NCBI GenBank assembly: GCA_045647345.1
Contig: JAZRMG010000006.1
Span: forward strand, 1-21,879
Reading direction: 5' to 3'
Source: UBA1189 sp045647345
GTDB taxonomy: Bacteria; Bacteroidota; Bacteroidia; Bacteroidales; Bacteroidaceae
DNA: 21,879 bases
Positions 14,957 through 20,902 of this stretch are shown one piece after another (within the stretch, counting starts at the first letter, position 1; each line of letters starts with the position of its first letter). The notes below the pieces were generated by a model. That model was given only the letters and a program-made list of their open reading frames with translations, had not been told where the DNA came from and did no database searches. The translations under genes and the position numbers were made by a program.

Positions 14957-15651
14957 TGACTGTTATTAACGTATCTGACATATCAGCAGAAGTGGAGTGG
15001 AAGAGAATCAAGAATGTACACTTGACCATCTATCCACCTGATGCACGTATCCATGTATCTGCTCCTATGGTTATGAGTGAAGAAGCTGTACGCCTATTCC
15101 TTGTTTCTAAACAAGCGTGGATAAAGCAGCGCGTGTCGCAGATTATTGAACAGAATCGCCAAACCCCTCGTGAATATGTATCGGGAGAGAATCACTATTA
15201 CAAAGGGCATAGATACAGATTGAAAGTTGTATATCACAATGGCCCAGCAAGAGTAGAGTTTCAAGGCAATGAATACATTGTATTATATGTACGTGAGGGT
15301 GCCTCGAAAGAACGCCGGGCAGAAGTTCTCAAAGAGTGGTATCGTGCGGAGTTCAAGGCTATGCTCCCTGCTTTAGTTGAGAAGTGGGAGAAAATTATTG
15401 GCGTGAAAGCAAATAAGTGGGAAGTAAAGCAAATGAAAACCCTATGGGGAAGTTGTAATTGTCGTACACACAACATCACTTTCAACTTGGAACTGATAAA
15501 GAAACCGTTACATTGTATAGAATATATCGTGGTACACGAATTACTACATATCATAGTACGCTTACATAATGAAGAATATACCAACCTGCTTACTCACTAC
15601 TTGCCTAACTGGAGACAGATAAAAGAGGAGTTGAATAAATTTACAGTGTAA
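14956..15651 (+). CDS. YgjP/SprT-like M48-type metallopeptidase (DUF45)
   Basis: A 231-residue protein of the YgjP/DUF45 family. The N-terminal half is a beta-rich region with the family pattern WKRIKNVHLTIYP and RIHVSAPMVMSEEAV. The core WGSCNCRTHNITFNLEL begins at W164, and the zinc-protease motif H194-E-L-L-H198 with a further His at 204 gives a complete metal site. Its ATG overlaps the hsdR stop by one base, so translation is probably coupled. Genes of this family recur directly after hsdR in many type I operons (family knowledge). A role in processing or turnover of the restriction subunit is a reasonable guess, not shown. Confidence 0.9.
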   Translation: MTVINVSDISAEVEWKRIKNVHLTIYPPDARIHVSAPMVMSEEAVRLFLVSKQAWIKQRVSQIIEQNRQTPREYVSGENHYYKGHRYRLKVVYHNGPARVEFQGNEYIVLYVREGASKERRAEVLKEWYRAEFKAMLPALVEKWEKIIGVKANKWEVKQMKTLWGSCNCRTHNITFNLELIKKPLHCIEYIVVHELLHIIVRLHNEEYTNLLTHYLPNWRQIKEELNKFTV

Positions 15652-15678
15652 CATTCTCATTGTATAATAATATCGGAT

Positions 15679-15780
15679 ATGAACGAAGAACAGCAATACC
15701 TCAATTTCGATGAATATATAAAGGCCAGCGAGCCTCACAAGCGTGAGCGTGCGTGTGGCCATAGGTCTACAAGCAATTAA
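15679..15780 (+). pseudogene. Relic of a Fic/VbhA-antitoxin-type N-terminus
   Basis: The 33-codon frame reads MNEEQQYLNFDEYIKASEPHKRERA and then loses similarity. In the +1 frame the DNA immediately continues as VAIGLQAIKNSW. Joined, these resemble the N-terminal antitoxin-like segment of Fic-family proteins often seen in Bacteroidales restriction loci (FDEYI..GEP..KE.A..W.TAIGLQ). A frameshift with a short deletion and total loss of the Fic domain are inferred. The family identification comes from memory and needs a profile search. Confidence 0.45.
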
Positions 15781-15787
15781 AAACAGT

Positions 15788-15810
15788 TGGGGTCGTGATT
15801 CGCGACCCCA
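15788..15810 (+). terminator. Terminator-like hairpin closing the restriction operon
   Basis: TGGGGTCG (15788-15795) pairs perfectly with CGACCCCA (15803-15810) across a 7-nt loop. It is followed by a T-rich GTTTGTTGTCTT rather than a pure T-run. Position after the last island gene supports termination. Confidence 0.5.
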
Positions 15811-15865
15811 GTTTGTTGTCTTCTATCTCGCAAAGATACTAATTTGAAAGCAATTATCCACCTTA

Positions 15866-15945
15866 CCCCCACAAATACCCCACAAATACCCCTCAAGTAC
15901 CCCAACAAAGCACAGGACAAGTACAGGACAAGTACAGGACAAGTA
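15866..15945. repeat. 11-bp tandem repeat array, about seven units
   Basis: Core (A/T)CAA(A/G)TA occurs at 15871, 15882, 15893, 15917, 15928 and 15939, with a degenerate unit near 15905. The spacing is 11 bp (12 around the degenerate unit). The last three units are identical (CAGGACAAGTA). The one-helical-turn period places every core on the same face of the DNA. Confidence 0.7.
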
Positions 15946-15951
15946 TAAACC

Positions 15952-15993
15952 TCTGACCCGATAAAACTATCTTCTGACCCAATAAAGTTTGAA
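15952..15993. repeat. 21-bp direct repeat pair
   Basis: Two units start at 15952 and 15973, each opening TCTGACCC followed by (G/A)ATAAA. They follow directly after the 11-bp array. Confidence 0.5.
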
Positions 15994-16104
15994 GGTACAC
16001 TGCGATAGGATGACTTCGTCACACTCCTCGGGGAGCCTAAAGGTTCCTTTGTCGCACCCGACGCTCATCTCGCGTCGGTGGGATAAAAAAATAATTGAAA
16101 TTAT

Positions 16105-16135
16105 TTTGTTCTCCTCTCGGCTTGTTGTACCTTTA
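16105..16135 (+). promoter_or_regulatory. Distal promoter of the YigZ-family gene
   Basis: TTTG (16105-16108), 19 bp, TACCTTTA (16128-16135) fits the Bacteroidota consensus with one mismatch. A transcript from here would carry a leader of about 90 nt including the CTATGC-TGC-GCATAG hairpin at 16138-16152. Confidence 0.5.
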
Positions 16136-16190
16136 ATCTATGCTGCGCATAGCTTTAAATTAGGCTGCGGCTCAGAAATGCTCAAATAAA

Positions 16191-16222
16191 TTTGGCATTC
16201 CGTTCGCCTTGCACTAATTTTG
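16191..16222 (+). promoter_or_regulatory. Proximal promoter of the YigZ-family gene (nearly leaderless)
   Basis: TTTG (16191-16194), 20 bp, TAATTTTG (16215-16222) is an exact consensus match. Only 8 bp separate the -7 box from the ATG at 16231, so the transcript would have almost no 5' leader. Its spacer resembles that of the distal promoter (CC..TCG.CTTG in both). Confidence 0.65.
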
Positions 16223-16230
16223 TCCCCCAA

Positions 16231-16845
16231 ATGGATACCTATAAGACCATAGCAGCCCCGTGTGAGGGCATATTCACCGAGAAGCGCAGCAAGTTTATCG
16301 CCATGGCCTTCCCCGTGACCACGCTTGAGGAGATCAAGGAACACCTCGCCGTGTGCCAGAAAAAGTACTTCGACGCACGCCACGTATGCTACGCCTATAT
16401 GCTGGGACATGAGCGCACCAACTTCCGCGCCAACGACAATGGTGAGCCTTCGGGAACGGCAGGGCGACCCATACTCGGTGCCATCAATAGCCGTGAACTG
16501 ACAGACATACTCGTGGTGGTGGTACGCTACTTTGGCGGTATCAAACTGGGAACGGGCGGTCTCATCGTGGCCTATAAGGCGGCAGCGGCCGAAGCGCTCG
16601 ACGTGGCCGAGGTGATAGAGAAGACCGTAGACCTCACACTCGACGTGTACTTCGAATACCCGATGATGAACGAGGTGATGCGCATCGTCAAGGAGGAGGA
16701 GCCCGCAGTGGTGGAGCAGGACTTCCAGATGGACTGCCGACTGAGGCTCTCGATACGCGCCTCACGCATGCCACGACTGAGGGAGCGATACGAACAGCTG
16801 GCCCTCGAGACGGGACGAATACGTCTGGGCGATGGGGAGGAATAG
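16231..16845 (+). CDS. YigZ/IMPACT family protein
   Basis: A 204-residue member of the YigZ/IMPACT family, known in eukaryotes as a translation-stress regulator and in bacteria as a ribosome- or nucleic-acid-associated protein of uncertain role. Motifs are the N-terminal CEGIFTEKRSKFIAMAFPV, HVCYAYMLG, NDNGEPSGTAGRPIL near residues 69-83, and the glycine-rich VVRYFGGIKLGTGGLIVAYK, followed by the smaller C-terminal domain. The start at 16231 (MDTYKTIAAP) is preferred over a TTG at 16192, because the latter lies inside the promoter. It is GC-rich and monocistronic, with its own promoters and a short terminator just after the stop. Confidence 0.92.
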   Translation: MDTYKTIAAPCEGIFTEKRSKFIAMAFPVTTLEEIKEHLAVCQKKYFDARHVCYAYMLGHERTNFRANDNGEPSGTAGRPILGAINSRELTDILVVVVRYFGGIKLGTGGLIVAYKAAAAEALDVAEVIEKTVDLTLDVYFEYPMMNEVMRIVKEEEPAVVEQDFQMDCRLRLSIRASRMPRLRERYEQLALETGRIRLGDGEE

Positions 16846-16864
16846 CATCGAGAACGATGTTTTT
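16846..16864 (+). terminator. Short terminator after the YigZ-family gene
   Basis: CATCG (16846-16850), loop AGAA, CGATG (16855-16859), then five T. The stem is only 5 bp, but it begins immediately after the stop codon. Confidence 0.4.
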
Positions 16865-16899
16865 CGGCCTTAAATGCCCGATTATTGGCACAAATGATG

Positions 16900-16907
16900 T
16901 ATATTTG
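16900..16907 (+). promoter_or_regulatory. -7 box upstream of the GH109-like gene
   Basis: TATATTTG fits TAnnTTTG and is followed by C, as often seen. It ends 41 bp before the ATG. A matching TTTG at -33 was not found. Confidence 0.45.
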
Positions 16908-16948
16908 CAGCTATTCACTGAAAGGAGAACCGATTATCGCATAACGGC

Positions 16949-18109
16949 ATGGAACAGACACACGTGTTGAAGTTGGCCTGCGAGCCTATACCCACCGTAC
17001 GCATAGGGTTTGTGGGATTGGGCAAGCGCGGCATGGTCACGCTGCAACGGTACCTGATGATTGAGGGTATCGACATCGTGGCGCTGTGTGACGTCAACTC
17101 TTCACACCTGACCGAAGCACAGGCTATGCTGACAGCAGACAAGCGCTACAGCCCCACGCTATATGACGCGGCTAACGGATGGCGCACGATGTGTGAACGC
17201 ACGGATGTGGATCTCGTATATATATGTACCGACTGGCTCACTCACACGCCCATGGCATGCTATGCCATGGAGCACGGCAAACATGTAGCCGTAGAGGTGC
17301 CCGCCGCCACAACGGTGGAGGAGTGCTGGCAACTTGTGGACACGGCCGAACGCACACGCAGACACTGCTTCATGCTCGAGAACTGCTGCTACGACACCTT
17401 TCACCAAGGCGTGCTCGCCATGGAACGCAAAGGACTCTTCGGGGAGCTGACGCATGCCGAAGGGGCATACATCCACGACCTGCGCGACAAGGACGACACG
17501 CGCCAGTCGAAGGGGTGGATGACGCACCTGTGTCGCCAACACAAGGGTAACCCCTACCCTACCCACGGCATAGGACCTGTATGCCAGCTACTACACATAC
17601 ACAACGGCGACAGACTCGACTACCTGGTATCGCTGACTCCCTCGTCGGACTTCCTGCACAACGACGTATGCATCAACAACACGCTCATCAAGACCGTCAA
17701 GGGCAAGTCGATACTGCTGCAGTACGATGTCACCACACCACGCCCCTATAGCCGGATGCAAACGCTCTGCGGCACGAAGGGATTCGCACAGAAATATCCC
17801 CGCTGCTGCATCATGCTCGACGGACAGGATCCGATCATGGACGACGAGGCAGAGCACCATGCCACACAATACACCGAAGCGCACATCGCCTCGATACAGG
17901 AGGAGGGAAAACGCAAGCAGGTGGCCAACATCATGAACTACACGATGGACTACCGACTGATACACTGCCTGCGTCACGGGCTACCCCTCGACATGGATGT
18001 GTACGATGCCGCTACATGGTCGTGTATCGCGGCACTCAGCGAACAGTCGGCACTGAACGGAGGAGCGCCCGTGAAGATACCCGACTTCACACGGGGAAAC
18101 TGGAAATAG
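16949..18109 (+). CDS. Gfo/Idh/MocA oxidoreductase, GH109 (alpha-N-acetylgalactosaminidase)-like
   Basis: A 386-residue NAD(P)-dependent protein. An N-terminal Rossmann fold opens with GFVGLGKRG at residues 20-28, then YICTDWLTHTPMACYAMEHGKHVAVEVPAA at about 91-120. The C-terminal domain carries GAYIHDLRD (Y174, H176) and NPYPTHGIGP (Y203, H206), which match the active-site pattern recalled for GH109 enzymes that cleave alpha-GalNAc by NAD-assisted redox chemistry. Typical GH109 proteins are longer and carry an export signal; here the N-terminus (MEQTHVLKLACEPIPTVRIG) shows none, so the enzyme is probably cytoplasmic and could act on imported sugars. It lies 30 bp upstream of a porin gene and may be cotranscribed with it. 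A sugar dehydrogenase of the same superfamily is the alternative. Confidence 0.85.
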   Translation: MEQTHVLKLACEPIPTVRIGFVGLGKRGMVTLQRYLMIEGIDIVALCDVNSSHLTEAQAMLTADKRYSPTLYDAANGWRTMCERTDVDLVYICTDWLTHTPMACYAMEHGKHVAVEVPAATTVEECWQLVDTAERTRRHCFMLENCCYDTFHQGVLAMERKGLFGELTHAEGAYIHDLRDKDDTRQSKGWMTHLCRQHKGNPYPTHGIGPVCQLLHIHNGDRLDYLVSLTPSSDFLHNDVCINNTLIKTVKGKSILLQYDVTTPRPYSRMQTLCGTKGFAQKYPRCCIMLDGQDPIMDDEAEHHATQYTEAHIASIQEEGKRKQVANIMNYTMDYRLIHCLRHGLPLDMDVYDAATWSCIAALSEQSALNGGAPVKIPDFTRGNWK

Positions 18110-18139
18110 AACCTATTAACGAAACACCGAATATAAGAC

Positions 18140-19405
18140 ATGAAAAAAATTCTACTCGCGGGCATGATTGCCCTATGTGGCCTCACGACACAGGCACAGG
18201 ACAAGGCGGTGAAGGCCGAAATCTACGGCTTCGTACGCAACTATTTCACCTACGACTCGCGCAGCTGCGTGCAGTCTAACGAGGGTTTGTTCAACATGTT
18301 GCCCAATGACGTGAAATATGCGTCGAACGGTGACGACCTCAACGCCATCCCCTCGGTACGCTTCCTCTCGATGACCACCCGCTTGGGATTTAATGTGACA
18401 GGACCCGAAATCTGGGGCGCCAAGTCATCGGCCAAGATTGAGTCGGACTTCTGCGGAGCATCATCGAGCACCGCATTCAACTTGCGCATACGCCAGGCCT
18501 ATACCAAACTGGCATGGGAGCATAGCGACCTGATTGTGGGTCAGACATGGCACCCCATGTCGGGCGACCTGATGCCCGAGGTGTTCAGCCTCGCCACAGG
18601 CGCACCGTTCAACCCCTTCAACCGCTCACCGCAGGTGCGCTATAACTACACCCCCATCAAGGGACTCACCTTCACCGCCTCAGCACTCTACCAGTACCAG
18701 TACGGCTCGGTAGGCCTCGACGGAAAGACATCGAACACCTATTCGCGCAACGCCCTCGTACCCGAGCTCTTCGTGGGCATGACAGCCAAGGGAAAGTACC
18801 TCTCCGGCGGATTCGGTCTGAATGGCTCGACCATAGCTCCGCGCGTGACAGCACTGTTAGACGAAGAAAAGCCCGAATCAATCATACGCGTCAATGAGCG
18901 ACTCACCAGCTACTCGGCCATGGTATTCGGTTCGCTCAAGGTGAATTACCTGACCATACGCGCCAAGGCCATGTATGGACAAAACACCTCACACATGCAG
19001 CAGCCCACGGGATTTGGTGTCATAGGAATACGCAAGTCTAATCATGCCTACGTATACGACCCTATGCAGCTCGGATCAGCATGGCTCACCATGATGTATG
19101 GCAACAAACTACGCTATGGATTCTTTGCCGGTTGGATGAAAAACTTCGGCACAGCCAACCACCACTATGAGTTAACTCCTGTAGTGCGTAACAATACCGG
19201 CATGGATCAAGCCTACCGATTCTCACCCATCGTGACCTACAAGGTGCAGAACATGCAGATCGGTCTCGAGTATGAACACACCGCTACGGCCTATGGCGAA
19301 TACAAGAAATCGACATTGGACTACAAGCTAACCGATGGCACAATAGTCAACACCCACTGGGTAGCCAACCATCGTGTCTGCGTAATGGTAAAATATGATT
19401 TTTAA
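18140..19405 (+). CDS. Outer-membrane beta-barrel porin, DcaP-like
   Basis: A 421-residue exported protein. The signal peptide MKKILLAGMIALCGLTTQAQ has a basic start, a hydrophobic core and a probable cleavage after AQA or TQA. The mature protein begins with a strand IYGFVRNYFTYDSR and continues with alternating aromatic and amphipathic strands (VRFLSMTTRLGFNV, FNLRIRQAYTKLAWEHSDLIVGQTWHPM, GAPFNPFNRSPQVRYNY). It ends in a C-terminal phenylalanine (VMVKYDF), the usual barrel-assembly signal. The family is probably DcaP-type porin. The substrate is unknown; the neighbouring GH109-like gene suggests a sugar, by inference. Confidence 0.8.
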   Translation: MKKILLAGMIALCGLTTQAQDKAVKAEIYGFVRNYFTYDSRSCVQSNEGLFNMLPNDVKYASNGDDLNAIPSVRFLSMTTRLGFNVTGPEIWGAKSSAKIESDFCGASSSTAFNLRIRQAYTKLAWEHSDLIVGQTWHPMSGDLMPEVFSLATGAPFNPFNRSPQVRYNYTPIKGLTFTASALYQYQYGSVGLDGKTSNTYSRNALVPELFVGMTAKGKYLSGGFGLNGSTIAPRVTALLDEEKPESIIRVNERLTSYSAMVFGSLKVNYLTIRAKAMYGQNTSHMQQPTGFGVIGIRKSNHAYVYDPMQLGSAWLTMMYGNKLRYGFFAGWMKNFGTANHHYELTPVVRNNTGMDQAYRFSPIVTYKVQNMQIGLEYEHTATAYGEYKKSTLDYKLTDGTIVNTHWVANHRVCVMVKYDF

Positions 19406-19431
19406 TAAATTGTGAATGCTATAATGAATTG

Positions 19432-20508
19432 ATGGAAGGTAATAATTTTCAATTCTCAATTCTCAACTCTCAACTCATCGAATGTGTGCCCAACTTCAGT
19501 GAAGGGCGCAACATCGCCACCATCAACGCCATCGCCGACGCCATACGCTCGGTCGATGGCGTTCGCGTACTACACATAGACCGTGGCGAGGCAGCCAACC
19601 GCACGGTGATCACCTTCGTGGGGCGTTCACAGGCTGTCGTAGAGGCCGCCTTCCGCATGACGAAACGGGCAAGCGAGCTCATCGACATGCGATGCCATCA
19701 GGGCGAGCATCCTCGCATCGGAGCCACCGATGTGCTCCCCCTCATCCCTCTGAAAAATATCACCTTGGCTCAGTGTGCCGAACTGGCACGCGCACTGGCC
19801 CAACGTATATACAAGGAGCTGGGCATCCCCACCTACTGCTACGAAGCCTCGGCGCTGCGCCCCGAGCATACCAACCTTGCCGACTGCCGCCATGGCGAAT
19901 ACGAGGGGCTGGAGGAGAAGATGCGCGATGCCGTCATGCGCCCCGACTTTGGAGGTGAAGAATACACTGCACAAGCTGCACGCTCGGGAGCCTCGGTCGT
20001 GGGAGCACGCCCCTTCCTGATAGCCGTAAACTTCAACCTCAACACCACTTCACGCGAAGTGGCAGCAGCCATCGCAGCCCGCGTGAGAGCCAGTGGCGAG
20101 GTGTGCCGCAATGCCCAAGGCGAGATTCTGCGCGACCACGAGGGCAAGCCATTGCGCCGCCCCGGGCTGCTGCGCGGATGCAAAGCCATAGGCTGGTACA
20201 TCGAGGAGTATGGCTGCGCTCAGGTGTCGATGAACATCAACGACATGGAGCTATGCCCCATACACATAGCCTACGAGACGGTATGTGCCGTAGCCCGCGA
20301 CCTTGGTGCTGAAGTCACCGGCACCGAGCTCATCGGACTCATCCCCGAAGAATGCATGCTGCGTGCCGGACACTACTTTGCCACGAAGCAGGGGATTGAC
20401 ACACAGGAGCCTACAAAGCTCATTGCCCTCGCTGTTGATGCCATGCACATGGATGACCTCGGCCCCTTCGACACCGACCAAAAGGTGTTGCGCATCGCCG
20501 AATTATAA
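19432..20508 (+). CDS. ftcD: Glutamate formimidoyltransferase
   Basis: A 358-residue enzyme of histidine degradation that moves the formimino group from N-formimino-glutamate to tetrahydrofolate. The conserved start LIECVPNFSEGRN is followed by VLHIDRGEAANRTVITFVG, GEHPRIGATDVLPLIPL (H93 in the likely catalytic position), and CKAIGWYIEEYGCAQVSMNI in the C-terminal subdomain. There is no cyclodeaminase domain. The only usable start is ATG 19432 (or TTG 19429). It adds about 14 residues before the conserved start, and most of these are encoded by four 7-bp repeats (19446-19473). No other hut genes are in the window. It is 26 bp after the porin gene, so cotranscription is possible. Confidence 0.93.
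   Translation: MEGNNFQFSILNSQLIECVPNFSEGRNIATINAIADAIRSVDGVRVLHIDRGEAANRTVITFVGRSQAVVEAAFRMTKRASELIDMRCHQGEHPRIGATDVLPLIPLKNITLAQCAELARALAQRIYKELGIPTYCYEASALRPEHTNLADCRHGEYEGLEEKMRDAVMRPDFGGEEYTAQAARSGASVVGARPFLIAVNFNLNTTSREVAAAIAARVRASGEVCRNAQGEILRDHEGKPLRRPGLLRGCKAIGWYIEEYGCAQVSMNINDMELCPIHIAYETVCAVARDLGAEVTGTELIGLIPEECMLRAGHYFATKQGIDTQEPTKLIALAVDAMHMDDLGPFDTDQKVLRIAEL
19446..19473 (+). repeat. Heptanucleotide tandem repeat inside the ftcD start
   Basis: TTTTCAA, TTCTCAA, TTCTCAA, CTCTCAA follow one another in frame within codons 5-14 of ftcD. Gain or loss of one 7-bp unit would shift the frame. Confidence 0.75.
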
Positions 20509-20555
20509 AGCGCCACCTAAGGCTCGCCAGCAAATTCAGTTATGTCAAATTACAC

Positions 20556-20585
20556 GTTATGCCAGATTCGCGAATCTGGCATAAC
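20556..20585. terminator. Perfect 30-bp palindrome between convergent ftcD and tRNA-Gly
   Basis: GTTATGCCAGATTCG at 20556-20570 is exactly complementary to 20571-20585, with no loop. Flanking CAC/GTG could extend the stem past one unpaired T. There is no T-run on either side, so it may be a bidirectional terminator, an RNA-end protector or a protein-binding site. The terminator label is an inference from position. Confidence 0.45.
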
Positions 20586-20633
20586 TGTGCGCATTCATCC
20601 TTTGCAACACTCATACAAATAAGGAATGGAGGG

Positions 20634-20706
20634 AGCGGCAAACGGGGCTCGAACCCGCGACCCTCAGCTTGGGAAGCTGATGCTCTACCAACTGAGCTAC
20701 TGCCGC
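20634..20706 (-). tRNA. tRNA-Gly (anticodon CCC)
   Basis: The minus-strand sequence folds as a 73-nt cloverleaf: acceptor GCGGCAG with TTGCCGC, D-arm AGCTCAGTTGGTAGAGC, anticodon stem TCAGC/GCTGA with loop TTCCCAA (anticodon CCC, reading GGG), T-arm GCGGGTTCGAGCCCC, discriminator U. CCA is not encoded. Glycine is assigned from the CCC anticodon. Confidence 0.95.
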
Positions 20707-20721
20707 AAAAGAAAGATGGTG

Positions 20722-20753
20722 CGAAGATAGCGCCTTTTTGAATATTATGCAAA
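20722..20753 (-). promoter_or_regulatory. Promoter of tRNA-Gly
   Basis: On the minus strand TTTG (20753-20750), 20 bp, TATCTTCG (20729-20722) matches the Bacteroidota consensus with one mismatch, 15 bp before the mature tRNA 5' end. Confidence 0.55.
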
Positions 20754-20844
20754 AAAGTGACGACATTTTTTCGTTTTGCACAACGTTTGCGCCTTTGTCT
20801 AAATATTAGTGTCCCAAAAAGTCGTGTAATCGGATTTTTTGCAT

Positions 20845-20852
20845 TAACTTTG
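20845..20852 (+). promoter_or_regulatory. -7 box of the purL promoter
   Basis: TAACTTTG fits TAnnTTTG and ends 50 bp before the purL ATG. The -33 region has no exact TTTG. Confidence 0.5.
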
Positions 20853-20902
20853 TAACGTGATAAACTATTGAATAAAACATAAATCATAAATCATAAAATC
20901 AC

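Larger units (their letters stand above)
15652..16230. other. Intergenic region after the restriction island (579 bp)
   Basis: In order it holds the Fic-like relic, a terminator-like hairpin, an 11-bp repeat array, a 21-bp repeat pair, small hairpins (CCGACGC/GCGTCGG near 16059-16079; AAATAATT/AATTATTT near 16088-16105) and two tandem promoters for the YigZ-family gene. No other ORF is supported. Confidence 0.55.
20509..20902. other. Intergenic region ftcD / tRNA-Gly / purL
   Basis: It contains a perfect 30-bp palindrome, the tRNA-Gly gene with its minus-strand promoter, and the purL promoter and AT-rich leader with three CATAAAT-like direct repeats (about 20877-20898). Beyond these nothing else is seen. 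Confidence 0.6.

Noticed and set aside
15866..15993. CRISPR array
   Set aside because: The periods (11 and 21 bp) are far too short, there are no spacers of 30-40 bp and no cas genes.
16192..16230. TTG start adding 13 residues to the YigZ-family protein
   Set aside because: The stretch contains both boxes of a consensus promoter; MDTYKTIAAP at 16231 is the usual kind of start.
20634..20706. tRNA-Gly as integration site of the restriction island
   Set aside because: The tRNA is about 5 kb away from the island, separated by ordinary chromosomal genes, and no duplicated tRNA end was seen near 4900 or 15800.
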